From JAJNBD01 sp964471475 (GTDB lineage Bacteria; Pseudomonadota; Gammaproteobacteria; CAISUE01), in NCBI GenBank assembly GCA_964471475.1, contig CAYYFQ010000013.1, positions 1-52,107 of the forward strand: DNA of 52,107 nt, written 5' to 3'. Positions within the stretch are counted from its first letter, which is position 1. Each line of letters opens with the position of its first letter. Under the pieces are notes generated by a model that saw nothing but the letters and a program-made list of their open reading frames with translations, searched no databases and was not told the origin of the DNA. Below are positions 31,939-41,311 of this stretch, piece after piece. Both the position numbers and the translations under genes were made by a program.

Positions 31939-34351
31939 ATGTCAAAAAAGAGTGCACAAACAAAGCATTGGTTTCGAGCTGTGATAGTTCTCTGGGTGCT
32001 TGAGTTTCTCTTCTAAACAAAAGTAGTGAATGTTCATACACGACAGAGCGTAAAAGTAAAGAGGGGAGTGGTTCTCTTCCGTCACCAGGTGGTTGAGGTG
32101 GCTGCGCTTCTACGAGTGTGTCAACAGTAGATGCCACCATAGTAGCTTCTTTCATCAAAAAGGGAGCTTTTTCTTGTTGAATGACTCGAGCGAATAAGGC
32201 GTAAAGACGTTTTTTTAAAGGCTCTTTTTCTTCGTCGCTCATGTTTTTACTCATTTCGTTGAGCACTTTTTGAAAGGAGCTAAAATAAGTCTTTAAGGTG
32301 TGGAGGAGATGATCAGTAAAGGACATCTCCGGCTCTTTTTCTTTAGAAGCTAAAGCGAAACTCAAAAGTAATGCGGTTTGCCGTATACTTTCTTCGGCTG
32401 ACGCTTCAGGGGCTCTCAGGAAGTTTTGAATGGTTTCTTGAAATATTTGCGGTCGATTAATATCGTGGCCTTCTGGAAGATTTAAGTCCATGAAGAAGAA
32501 TAGGATTGCCGGATAAGAATAGTCGCTATCTATAATCCTCCTCCATGGATCTCTAACACTTCGCTCTATAAAAATGCTAAGTATTTCTTCAAAAGGGATG
32601 CCAATTTCATATAAGTGTTGAATACCTTTCGTGACAATCTTACTACACCTATGATCTTCTTTTCTTATTAATTCAACATAGATATGATGCAAAACCTTCT
32701 TTTGTTGGGCGTTCCCTGCCATGGCTCTTATTGTTTCAGCGCTCAACTGAATTTTAAGTACTTTCATTACGTCAATGAGCTCATCAAGCATAAAATCTGT
32801 TTGGAAGTTCTTCGGAAAATTGCGAGGGTTGCCAGAGCTAACTAGTTCGATGACTTCTTCGGGATGAGAGAATAAGTCGCTCTGCAAAATAAAGTTTAAT
32901 CGTTTAATAGTGTCAGTGTACCTGGATAATGGTTCAGGAGTGTTTATTACCACAGATAAAAGGCAATTAATAGTTTCAGAATCTCGCCATTGATATTTTG
33001 TAAGCATCTGAAAATAGGGAATGAGATTATCGTAAGCGCCGTAGTACGCCCTGGCGATATCTAGTAACTTTTTTATCTGAACCCACAGTGCTGTGTTGAG
33101 ATAGCCTTGGGTGTATAAAGAAACAATAAATGCAAAAAAAACGTACCTATCTGGCATTGATATAGAGGAGTTCATCGCTCCGAGGACCCAGTCATGTATA
33201 CCACGAAATCCCTCAAAAGTCTCTAGAAAATCAGGATGATCACGCAAGATGAATAATGTGATTTCTAAAAGAGCGATAGGATTTTTGTCAAAAAGTAATA
33301 TATTGAGGAGGTTTGCAAAGGTATTCTCCGATAAATTGGGTATGGCCCATTGGAATTCTAGTTTTCCTTCTCTTAACAGCTCTTGCAACCACTCAATTAA
33401 ATCGGTTGCGTGTACGTCGCTTCGAGCCAACCACTCTACTAACGCCTCGTGAGTAAGTTTTAGAGGCTCGCCCTCATCGCGTATACTAAGCGCAGTCTCC
33501 AGGAATCTTATAGCCCATGGAATATTTAAGAATAGCGCATAGAAAAAAGAAGGGGAAAATAAAAATAGAGAGTGTGAGTCGAGAAAGGATTGAAGGGCGC
33601 ATGGATCGGATGAGGTATGGCTAAGATAGAGTAAAGCTTTTTTTAACCGGGGATCATGTAACGGGTCCTCGCTGAACATCAATAGACCGTGCATTATAGT
33701 CTTAGCTATTCGGAGATAATTTTCCTGAAATCTATTTGCTGTGCTCCTATCCCATGATAATTGATCTTGTGTAAACAGCGTCGAAAAAATTCTATTAAAA
33801 AGAAAGCAACAAAAATTAGTGTGTGGAATTGTCAAACGTGGAACAGGGCTATGGGGATACTGTAATAATAAAAGGCCCCGAGTTTTTTCTACTGAATGGT
33901 TCGAGAGGAGTAATTCTGGATATTGAGAAGTCATATGGGTTACACATAAATCTACCCAACACATTTTAGGAAAGATATTGGAAAGAAAGTCAAATAGTTC
34001 ACGCATGGTTTCTTTATGTGTGTCCTCCTCTGGCATTTGTGAAAAAATTTGCTGCATGAGTGCTTCAATATAATTTTTCCACACAGGAAAAGTTTCTGAA
34101 GTAAAAATATTTACTTCTGGAGGATTAAAAAGATTTTGTAAAAAAGCATGTATCTCTGCAAATTGGGTTTGATCTGAAATAGTCTCACAAAACGTGGCTA
34201 CTTTTTTGCTGACTTGCTCAGTGAATTTTGCTGCCGCCTGGTACGCTGGTCGTAACAGGTGCTGCTCAGCAGTTTTCAAAAATTCCTGCATAAATACTTC
34301 AGTTTCGTTGGGAAGTAAGAATTTAAGTTCGTCAGGAGAATGTAATGGCAT
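31934..34351 (-). CDS. unrecognised 805-residue helical protein, candidate effector
   Basis: No family is recognised. The protein has no signal peptide or membrane helix, and composition suggests an all-helical solenoid from about residue 20 to 720. A proline-rich linker (EAQPPQPPGDGREPLP) lies near residue 745, followed by a helical C-terminus ending SFLTL. No clear ribosome binding site precedes the ATG. The stop codon lies inside a fragment of repeat element B, so the C-terminus may have been changed by repeat insertion. Large, orphan, soluble helical proteins next to unrelated housekeeping genes are typical of Dot/Icm effectors, but this is inference. Confidence 0.7.
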   Translation of the reverse strand: MPLHSPDELKFLLPNETEVFMQEFLKTAEQHLLRPAYQAAAKFTEQVSKKVATFCETISDQTQFAEIHAFLQNLFNPPEVNIFTSETFPVWKNYIEALMQQIFSQMPEEDTHKETMRELFDFLSNIFPKMCWVDLCVTHMTSQYPELLLSNHSVEKTRGLLLLQYPHSPVPRLTIPHTNFCCFLFNRIFSTLFTQDQLSWDRSTANRFQENYLRIAKTIMHGLLMFSEDPLHDPRLKKALLYLSHTSSDPCALQSFLDSHSLFLFSPSFFYALFLNIPWAIRFLETALSIRDEGEPLKLTHEALVEWLARSDVHATDLIEWLQELLREGKLEFQWAIPNLSENTFANLLNILLFDKNPIALLEITLFILRDHPDFLETFEGFRGIHDWVLGAMNSSISMPDRYVFFAFIVSLYTQGYLNTALWVQIKKLLDIARAYYGAYDNLIPYFQMLTKYQWRDSETINCLLSVVINTPEPLSRYTDTIKRLNFILQSDLFSHPEEVIELVSSGNPRNFPKNFQTDFMLDELIDVMKVLKIQLSAETIRAMAGNAQQKKVLHHIYVELIRKEDHRCSKIVTKGIQHLYEIGIPFEEILSIFIERSVRDPWRRIIDSDYSYPAILFFFMDLNLPEGHDINRPQIFQETIQNFLRAPEASAEESIRQTALLLSFALASKEKEPEMSFTDHLLHTLKTYFSSFQKVLNEMSKNMSDEEKEPLKKRLYALFARVIQQEKAPFLMKEATMVASTVDTLVEAQPPQPPGDGREPLPSLLLRSVVYEHSLLLFRRETQAPRELSQLETNALFVHSFLTL

Positions 34352-34442
34352 AAGAATAATTTTTTTATTAAGTAGATAGATGTTATTTTACATCATGGCT
34401 GCTTAAATAATGATTAAAGGCGTCTCTTTACATTGCTCTTTT

Positions 34443-34582
34443 GCTCTGCACTGGACAAAAATCGATCATAAGCAAAACGGGTGGCGCGGAAGCAAGGCTC
34501 CCAGCGATGCGCAGCATCGATGGGATGCTGCAGCGACAGGACCCGTTTAACCTCGATGTGAATTTTTTGTCCAGTGCAGAGC
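34443..34582. repeat. palindromic element D (140 bp)
   Basis: The outer 19 bases, GCTCTGCACTGGACAAAAA (34443-34461), recur perfectly inverted at 34564-34582. Inside, AAACGGGT pairs with ACCCGTTT, and the centre around GCAGCATCGATGGGATGCTGC folds again. It is GC-rich within an AT-rich gap and fills the middle of the gene-free stretch 34352-34709 between two divergent orphan genes. No second copy is present in the window. Confidence 0.8.
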
Positions 34583-34610
34583 TCGCAAAAAATTTTACCT
34601 TATGATTTAA

Positions 34611-34639
34611 TCTATTTTTAAGCTTTGGTTTGTTATACT
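34611..34639 (+). promoter_or_regulatory. possible promoter of the 512-residue gene
   Basis: A TATACT -10 hexamer (34634-34639) lies 70 bases before the ATG. The matching -35 position (34611-34616, TCTATT) is poor. It sits just downstream of palindromic element D. Confidence 0.35.
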
Positions 34640-34709
34640 GCGAGACCTAAAAAATAATAACTTAATTTTAATAACTAATAATATAAAATAATAAAAGAGG
34701 ATAATAACC

Positions 34710-36248
34710 ATGTCTGGAAACGGAAAAAAATTAGATCGTGTAGTTCCTACATCAAGTAATGTGAATTCCACTCCACTTTTTCAACCTCGTCATACTTTTG
34801 GAAATGTTAGCACATCTTACATCGAGAGCGACGACGTTCATCTCATTAGCCGTCGGGCTCGACGATTTGTTACCCCAACACCTACTTCGCAAGAAGAGGT
34901 GTTAGTAACTCCTTCGCGCCAACCAGCAACTCAACAACGAAGCCCTGTTAGACTTGATCCACTCACGTGGGGTGGCTTAAGCCAAGATATCCCCGCTCAT
35001 GTAAGAGCACAAGTTCAAGCACTCCGGAAACAACAGCAAAAAGAAGCGATGCAGCGTCAAACTGCTGCCAGATATTATGATGATGAAAGCGTAGCTACTA
35101 AACCAGTTTCTTTGGCGGCAGCTACTAATGTACGAACTACTACGAGCAACCTGAGCGCACGAGCTGCTAAGTTAGTAAAACAAGATAGTGTGGTAGGCCA
35201 GCGTACCCCTGAGAAGATAGCCAGAGCAGTTCAAATGACACAAGAAAGTGTTGAGCGTACTCTTCAATCAGGCAAGAACCCTGTAAGCCTACGAGCTATG
35301 GGACAAGTAGACTCATTAACACAGCTACACACTGCTTACAAAAATGTTAACTCCACAACTACACCGGCAGCCATTTTGCAAGATCCTCAGAGCGCATTAG
35401 CCGATGCAGCATTACTTGCAGAAACTCTACAAAAGATGACAAAAGGACGAACAGCCAGAATGCAGGCCGATGCAGCAGCATCTACTTCCGTCATGATGAG
35501 TCAGTCACTTCACACAACGCCTACCACTTCGGCAACACGTCGCATTCCAACTCAAGGGCAAAGCAGCTCTGTGGCACAAGTTCCTCATACTCGACGCCCC
35601 TCTGTTTCTGAAAAGAAAGTACTTACACACCCGACCATAGATTCTCACAGTGGAAGGGCTAGTGGCAGTATAGCACCCGTATTCCCATCCATCGTAACTT
35701 CTCCAACGGTAGCGCAGACACAGCAGCAAGAAAAACCTACCTTATTGGAGCGGAGGAAAGTTCTTGTCTCGCCTGTAGCCATCTCTCACACTGTTTCTGG
35801 CCGTGGTACAACAACCTCTACTCCTGTAGGAGTATTGACACAGCACAATGTGCAACAACATAGTGCAGCTGCTTCCAACTGGACCGGACTTAAGTTCACA
35901 AATGCTACACACGGTAGTCCCAGTGCAGAACCAACTAGTACTATACACACTAGCCCAAAAACAAGTGCTACACACAACAGTGGCCCAAGTGCAAATACAG
36001 AACGGGATGCGCACAAAGCAACTTTACCCACCGCACGCGGCTTATCTATTGAGACTCAACGAAAAGTGAAAGCAAGAATAGGAATGCATCCTGGCGCGTT
36101 ACTGGAACAACAACGTCAACGTCATGCGGCTGCTCAACAACATCATCGTCAATCTTCGTTAGATGCAAACATGCTGGAGCAACGTTCTTCCAATGCTAAT
36201 ATCGCAAAATTAGCGGGGGTAACGACCAGCTACCGACCACAGCCCTAA
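34710..36248 (+). CDS. unrecognised low-complexity Ser/Thr/Gln-rich protein, candidate effector
   Basis: The 512-residue protein is rich in serine, threonine, glutamine, alanine, proline and histidine, contains no cysteine, and is probably disordered over most of its length. Short helical islands occur at about 100-120 and 160-260. Basic runs (SRRARRF near residue 49; RRKVLVS near 350) and many S/T-P sites look like eukaryotic-type phosphorylation or localisation tracts. There is no signal peptide. A good AGAGGA ribosome binding site precedes the ATG. Long open frames also occur on the other strand, a result of composition. Secretion by Dot/Icm is plausible but unproved. Confidence 0.7.
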   Translation: MSGNGKKLDRVVPTSSNVNSTPLFQPRHTFGNVSTSYIESDDVHLISRRARRFVTPTPTSQEEVLVTPSRQPATQQRSPVRLDPLTWGGLSQDIPAHVRAQVQALRKQQQKEAMQRQTAARYYDDESVATKPVSLAAATNVRTTTSNLSARAAKLVKQDSVVGQRTPEKIARAVQMTQESVERTLQSGKNPVSLRAMGQVDSLTQLHTAYKNVNSTTTPAAILQDPQSALADAALLAETLQKMTKGRTARMQADAAASTSVMMSQSLHTTPTTSATRRIPTQGQSSSVAQVPHTRRPSVSEKKVLTHPTIDSHSGRASGSIAPVFPSIVTSPTVAQTQQQEKPTLLERRKVLVSPVAISHTVSGRGTTTSTPVGVLTQHNVQQHSAAASNWTGLKFTNATHGSPSAEPTSTIHTSPKTSATHNSGPSANTERDAHKATLPTARGLSIETQRKVKARIGMHPGALLEQQRQRHAAAQQHHRQSSLDANMLEQRSSNANIAKLAGVTTSYRPQP

Positions 36249-36253
36249 ACCAG

Positions 36254-36313
36254 TTGATTTAAGCGCGCAAACTCTCATTTAAAATCGAGTATAATATGGC
36301 GCGCTTAAATCAA
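36254..36313. promoter_or_regulatory. perfect 15-bp inverted repeat enclosing the oxygenase promoter
   Basis: TTGATTTAAGCGCGC (36254-36268) recurs exactly inverted at 36299-36313. The 30 bases between contain a perfect TATAAT (36290-36295), with the expected transcription start inside the right arm. There is no T-run after the right arm, so this looks like an operator bracketing a promoter rather than a terminator for the preceding gene. Confidence 0.55.
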
Positions 36314-36329
36314 TAACTAGAGGAATGCT

Positions 36330-37178
36330 ATGAGTTTTTCACCCGAATTATTAATTGTGGATTATCAAAGCAAGGATGCCTCCCCCTTATTTACTCAATC
36401 TCTTAGAGATACCGGTTTTGCAGTGATTAAAAACCACCCCATTTCACCACTATTGATTGACGCTGTCTATGAGGAATGGAAAAGTTTTTTCGCCAAACCT
36501 CTGGACTATAAAATGCAATATCTTTTTAAAGCGAATGAAGGTTATTTTCCTTTCAAAAGTGAGAGTGCAAAATATACGGATATCCACGATATTAAAGAAT
36601 TTTTCCATATTTATCCCTGGGGCAGAATGCCCGACATCATGTCGCCAAAAACGCTAGAACTTTTTAATCAAATGAATCAACTGGCATTGACTGCTTTAGA
36701 TTGGATCGAAAACGGTTTACCTTCTGATGTTCGTGAGCGCTTACGAGAGCCTTTAAGAGAAACGCTTCGTGATTCAAAACGCACGGTCTTACGAATTTTG
36801 CATTACCCTCCTCTCACCGGCCAAGAGGAACCAGGCGCCGTACGTGCTGCTGAACACGAAGATATTGGGTTTTTAACTTTTTTGCCTGCAGCAACCGCCA
36901 AAGGCTTGCAAGTGAAAGATCGTCAGGGTACCTGGCACGATGTACCTTGTGATTATGGCACCATTGTCGTAAACGTAGCGGATACTTTATCCGCCATCAC
37001 TGAAGGCTATCTTCCTTCCACTACTCACCAAGTTAAAAACCCTACCGGTGAAGAAGCCAAACAATCGCGTTTATCGATGCCATTATTTATGCACTGCCGA
37101 GACGATGTGGTTTTGCCAGATGGGCGTACTGCATATGATTATTTAATGGAGCGCTTGAAGGAACTAGGGCAGGCGTAG
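36330..37178 (+). CDS. isopenicillin N synthase-like 2OG/Fe(II) oxygenase
   Basis: The 282-residue protein has the N-terminal DIOX_N-type region (VIKNHPIS) and a jelly-roll domain with the iron triad His176-x-Asp178 and His233 and the 2-oxoglutarate-binding Arg247-x-Ser249. All key residues are present, so it should be active. Substrate is unknown: members range from antibiotic and hormone synthesis to general catabolism. An AGAGGA ribosome binding site precedes the ATG, and the promoter lies within an inverted repeat, which suggests specific regulation. It is a single-gene unit with a weak terminator beyond. Confidence 0.85.
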   Translation: MSFSPELLIVDYQSKDASPLFTQSLRDTGFAVIKNHPISPLLIDAVYEEWKSFFAKPLDYKMQYLFKANEGYFPFKSESAKYTDIHDIKEFFHIYPWGRMPDIMSPKTLELFNQMNQLALTALDWIENGLPSDVRERLREPLRETLRDSKRTVLRILHYPPLTGQEEPGAVRAAEHEDIGFLTFLPAATAKGLQVKDRQGTWHDVPCDYGTIVVNVADTLSAITEGYLPSTTHQVKNPTGEEAKQSRLSMPLFMHCRDDVVLPDGRTAYDYLMERLKELGQA

Positions 37179-37181
37179 TGC

Positions 37182-37208
37182 GTTGACTTTTTATGCATCA
37201 ACTTTTTT
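37182..37208 (+). terminator. weak intrinsic terminator after the oxygenase gene
   Basis: GTTGA (37182-37186) pairs with TCAAC (37198-37202), followed by six T residues. A further GC-rich pair, GCGCGCCT and AGGCGCGC (about 37216-37260), lies between the two convergent genes and could stop transcripts from either side. Confidence 0.4.
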
Positions 37209-37272
37209 AAAATGCGCGCGCCTTGTTCTCACACAAAATTTCTAATTTATAGAGGCGCGCCCTGAAGTCGCT

Positions 37273-38457
37273 TTAAATATCTAGCAACATCCGCGCCGGA
37301 TCCTCAAGTAACTCCTTAACTGCTACTAAAAAGCCCACTGAGGTTTTGCCATCAATTAAACGATGATCGTAAGAAAGCGCCAAATACATCATAGGACGAA
37401 TAACGATTTGACCTTGTTCAACCACTGGGCGCTCTTGAATTTTATGCATTCCTAAAATAGCGCTTTGTGGAGGATTTAAAATAGGCGTTGATAATAAAGA
37501 ACCAAACACACCGCCATTGGTAATGGTGAAAGTACCACCGGTCATATCTTCCATTGTTAAGCTGCCGCCCTTTGCTTTATTACTAAATTCTACAATTTCT
37601 TTTTCGATTTCTGGAAAACTCAGTTGATCAGCATTTTTCAAGACGGGAACGACGAGGCCACGATCTGTCGAAACAGCCACTCCAATATTATAATAGCCAT
37701 GATAAACAATATCATTACCATCAATAGATGCATTGACGTCCGGGAATCGTTTTAAAGCTTCGATGCACGCTTTGGTAAAAAAAGACATGAAACCCAAACG
37801 CACGCCATATTTTTTCTCGAATTTATCTTTATAGCGCGCTCGCACATCCATCACCGCTTGCAAGTTTACTTCATTAAATGTGGTTAAAATCGCAGCGTTG
37901 TGTTGTGCTTGCATTAAACGCTCTGCAATACGCGCACGTAAACGTGACATAGGAACACGTTCTTCAAGAGCTGTATTGCCAAAAGTAGAGGAAGCTTCCG
38001 TAGTAATTGATTTAGTAGCGGCAGCCATTACATCTTGTTTTGTTAAACGACCATCTTTACCCGTTCCTTGAATCATAGCAGCATCCACCGTCGAATCAGC
38101 AAGTGCGCGCCGTACAGAAGGTGAAAAATCTTGTGAAACAGCCGCCTGTTGGGTTTCCGCTGGTTTTTCTTCCATCACCGCTTTTGGGGTAACTGGCGTT
38201 ACAGATTCAGCTCCCCCAGACACATCTTCCATTATCCCAATAAGTTGATGGGCGTGAACCGTTGTACCTTCAGGTTGCACAATTTCTTTTAAAACACCAT
38301 CTGCGGTCGCTGGCACTTCCAAAACGACTTTATCAGTTTCCACATCCACTAAATTTTCATCACGCTTCACCACATCACCAGGTTTTTTATGCCAAGCCAC
38401 AATAGTAGCATCTTGAACAGATTCAGGTAACGCAGGAACTTTAATTTCGATACTCAT
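37273..38457 (-). CDS. sucB: 2-oxoglutarate dehydrogenase E2, dihydrolipoamide succinyltransferase
   Basis: The start is set at MSIEIKVPALPESVQDATIV (394 residues); an upstream in-frame ATG overlaps sucA and would add a non-conserved leader. A lipoyl domain occupies residues 1-75 with the lipoylated Lys43 in ETDKVV. A peripheral subunit-binding domain lies near 115-150 (SPSVRRALADS), and a C-terminal catalytic domain carries His365 and Asp369 in SYDHRLIDGK. It transfers succinyl groups to CoA in the TCA cycle. It follows sucA; sucCD are not present downstream, where a convergent oxygenase gene lies. Confidence 0.97.
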   Translation of the reverse strand: MSIEIKVPALPESVQDATIVAWHKKPGDVVKRDENLVDVETDKVVLEVPATADGVLKEIVQPEGTTVHAHQLIGIMEDVSGGAESVTPVTPKAVMEEKPAETQQAAVSQDFSPSVRRALADSTVDAAMIQGTGKDGRLTKQDVMAAATKSITTEASSTFGNTALEERVPMSRLRARIAERLMQAQHNAAILTTFNEVNLQAVMDVRARYKDKFEKKYGVRLGFMSFFTKACIEALKRFPDVNASIDGNDIVYHGYYNIGVAVSTDRGLVVPVLKNADQLSFPEIEKEIVEFSNKAKGGSLTMEDMTGGTFTITNGGVFGSLLSTPILNPPQSAILGMHKIQERPVVEQGQIVIRPMMYLALSYDHRLIDGKTSVGFLVAVKELLEDPARMLLDI

Positions 38458-38497
38458 TTTACTAGCCTTGTTAATTTGAAAGATTATTTTAGCACAT

Positions 38498-41284
38498 TTA
38501 TTTTGCAGCAAACGCCCTAGCTAAAAAGGCTTGGCGCTCTTGTTCGTGTAGTTTGTGATAGCCTGCAGCAGTTGAAGCACTTGCTTCACGGCCGAGGTAT
38601 TCCCACTGTTGTTTCGCAGAAAGGCAAGTATTTAAATTATCACGAATGTGTCGCCAAGCACCTTGATTTTCTGGCTCTTCTTGACACCAAAGGAAAGATT
38701 TAGCATTGCTGAATTTACCCAAAACCTCTTGCAACTGTTCTTTGGGAAAAGGATAAAGCTGCTCAAGACGTAAAATCGCCGTGTCTTTATTTTGCATGGC
38801 TTCACGTTTTTCACATAACTCATAATACACTTTGCCGCTACACAGCATCACTCTTTTTACCGCAGTTGGCGCTATTTCCTGATCGCTAATAACGCATTGA
38901 AAAGCACCCTCAAAAATATCTGCCATGGTAGAAGTGGCTTTGCGTAAAATACCTTTAGGCGTTAACACAATCAAAGGCTTACGATAAGGGCGAATCATTT
39001 GACGACGTAATAAATGAAAAATTTGCGCCGCTGTCGTTGGCACGCACACTTGCATATTATCCTGTGCGCACATTTGCAAATAACGCTCGACGCGTGAAGA
39101 CGAATGCTCCGGGCCCGCTCCTTCATAACCATGCGGTAATAATAAAACTAATCCACATAAACGCTGCCATTTTTGCTCGCCCGCACTTAAAAATTGATCG
39201 GCTACGACTTGAGCTCCATTGGCAAAGTCACCATATTGTGCTTCCCAAATTGTTAAAGTTTGCGGATTAGTAGCCGCATATCCGTATTCAAAAGCCATCA
39301 CCGCATTTTCGGAGAGTAAAGAATCTATCACAGTAAAATCAGCTTGCTGTGAACCTAAATGTTGCAATGAAGCAAATGCCTCCCCAGTGCTTTGATCGTA
39401 AATCACTGCATGTCGATGAGCAAAAGTTCCACGGCCTGCGTCTTGACCCGTTAAACGTACCCCATACCCTTCATAGACTAAACTTGCATAAGCCAGCATT
39501 TCAGCATCACCCCAAATCAATGGGGTTTTACCAGCATAAGCATTGGCGCGATTTGCCAATATTTTTGCCACTTGTGCTTGAACTTTAAAATTTTCTGGGG
39601 TAGTGGTAATTTGACTTTCGATGGCTGAAAATGTTTGTTGGCTAAGAGCCGTAGCCACGGAATCAGTCCATGAAGTAGAGGCGTATCTGGCCCAATCCAT
39701 TTGATAACGTGCATAATCTGGGTTATCGACATGAGTAATTAAAGTTTTATTTTCTTCTAAAGCTTGACGATAATTATTTATCAGGGAGTCCACTTGCTCT
39801 TGAGTAATGATACCTTCTTTTATTAATTGATCAGCATAAAGTTTGCGCGTCGTAGGCAACTTACGCACCACTTGATACATTAAAGGTTGTGTGGCGGAGG
39901 GTTCATCGCCTTCATTATGCCCATAGCGTCTATAACACACTAAATCAATCACCACATCTTTTTGAAAGCGATGATGATAGTCTAACGCTAATTTAGCAAT
40001 AAATAATACCGCTTCTGGCTGATCTCCATTGACATGAAACACAGGCGCATTCACAATTTTTGCAACATCCGTACAATAACGACTTGAGCGCGTATCTTCA
40101 GGATGGCTCGTGGTAAATCCCACTTGGTTATTAATCACAAGGTGGATACTCCCGCCCACTTTAAAACCACGCGTTTGTGACAACCCAAAGGTCTCCATCA
40201 CCACTCCTTGACCGATAAACGCAGAATCTCCATGAATTTGAATCGGAAACACCGTGTGATGCGCAAAATCATGACGCCGGTCTTGACGTGCACGGACAGA
40301 GCCTTGCGCGACAGGAGAAATAATTTCTAAATGAGAAGGATTAAAACATAAGCTAGCATGCAAAGGACCATTCGGTGTGCTTAAATCAGCGGAATATCCA
40401 AGATGATACTTTACATCATACGAACAATTTTGAGGATAAGTAAATTTCCCATCGAATTGATCAAAAAGCGTTTTAGGCGGCATTCCCAACACATTTACCA
40501 AAACATTCAACCGACCGCGATGAGCCATGCCCAGCACCACTTCTTTGGTACCAAACGCCGTACAATTTTTAATTAAGTAATTGATAAAAGGAATTTGACT
40601 ATCGCCGCCTTCCAAAGAAAAACGTGTCACACCCACGTAACGTGAACCAAAAGTTTTTTCTAATCCTTCAACAGCAGACAGTTCTGTGAGTAGTTGGATT
40701 TTTTCTTCATGGTTTAGGTGCCATTGTGGATATTGTTCTACGCGCGTGCGCAACCATTGCACCTCTTCAGGATTATCTAAATATTCCGTTTCAAAACCAA
40801 TAGGCCCACAATAAATTTTTTCACACCGTTGTTGAATTTGAGAAAGTGTGGCACTTGTTAAACCACTCACCCCAGCAGCATCATATAAGTTGGTATCCGT
40901 AGCTGATAAACCATAAGTGGCTAAATTCAAAATACCTAAATTAGAGGTATTGTTTAAATTTAAAGGATCTGTTTTTGCACAAAGATGACCGTATCGTCGA
41001 TAAGCGGCAATCCATTCGGAGACTTTTTCTTGCAATGCATTGGAGGATTTTTGATTACCCACTCCTACACTTACTTTTACTCGTGCAAGCTCAGCAAATT
41101 TTTGGCGAATAGCAGAATAACTTGGCACATTATTTTCATTTTTAAATTCGCTTGCAAAATACGCTTGCCATTTGGGGTCCACATTGGCTTTATTTTGTAA
41201 ATATTGCTCGTAAAGATTTTCAATATAAGCGAGGTTTTCACCTTCAAGCGCGGAATTTTTTTTTAGTTCTGAATAAGATGTCAT
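38498..41284 (-). CDS. sucA: 2-oxoglutarate dehydrogenase E1
   Basis: The 928-residue thiamine-diphosphate enzyme decarboxylates 2-oxoglutarate. Conserved pieces include the N-terminal E2-binding segment (YIENLYEQYLQNKANVDPKW), VVLGMAHRGRLNVLVNVLGM, the ThDP-binding HGDSAFIGQGVV and INNQVGFTTS, and SGEAFASLQHL and EAQYGDFANGAQV in the C-terminal half. Length matches E. coli SucA (933). It lies 27 bases after sdhB in the same direction and very probably shares its transcript. Confidence 0.97.
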   Translation of the reverse strand: MTSYSELKKNSALEGENLAYIENLYEQYLQNKANVDPKWQAYFASEFKNENNVPSYSAIRQKFAELARVKVSVGVGNQKSSNALQEKVSEWIAAYRRYGHLCAKTDPLNLNNTSNLGILNLATYGLSATDTNLYDAAGVSGLTSATLSQIQQRCEKIYCGPIGFETEYLDNPEEVQWLRTRVEQYPQWHLNHEEKIQLLTELSAVEGLEKTFGSRYVGVTRFSLEGGDSQIPFINYLIKNCTAFGTKEVVLGMAHRGRLNVLVNVLGMPPKTLFDQFDGKFTYPQNCSYDVKYHLGYSADLSTPNGPLHASLCFNPSHLEIISPVAQGSVRARQDRRHDFAHHTVFPIQIHGDSAFIGQGVVMETFGLSQTRGFKVGGSIHLVINNQVGFTTSHPEDTRSSRYCTDVAKIVNAPVFHVNGDQPEAVLFIAKLALDYHHRFQKDVVIDLVCYRRYGHNEGDEPSATQPLMYQVVRKLPTTRKLYADQLIKEGIITQEQVDSLINNYRQALEENKTLITHVDNPDYARYQMDWARYASTSWTDSVATALSQQTFSAIESQITTTPENFKVQAQVAKILANRANAYAGKTPLIWGDAEMLAYASLVYEGYGVRLTGQDAGRGTFAHRHAVIYDQSTGEAFASLQHLGSQQADFTVIDSLLSENAVMAFEYGYAATNPQTLTIWEAQYGDFANGAQVVADQFLSAGEQKWQRLCGLVLLLPHGYEGAGPEHSSSRVERYLQMCAQDNMQVCVPTTAAQIFHLLRRQMIRPYRKPLIVLTPKGILRKATSTMADIFEGAFQCVISDQEIAPTAVKRVMLCSGKVYYELCEKREAMQNKDTAILRLEQLYPFPKEQLQEVLGKFSNAKSFLWCQEEPENQGAWRHIRDNLNTCLSAKQQWEYLGREASASTAAGYHKLHEQERQAFLARAFAAK

Positions 41285-41311
41285 AAAGTTTTTTCTTTAA
41301 TCGAGTTTCTT

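Noticed and set aside
35505..36069. Cysteine-rich open frames opposite the 512-residue gene
   Set aside because: They arise from the low-complexity composition of that gene and have no ribosome binding sites or independent support.
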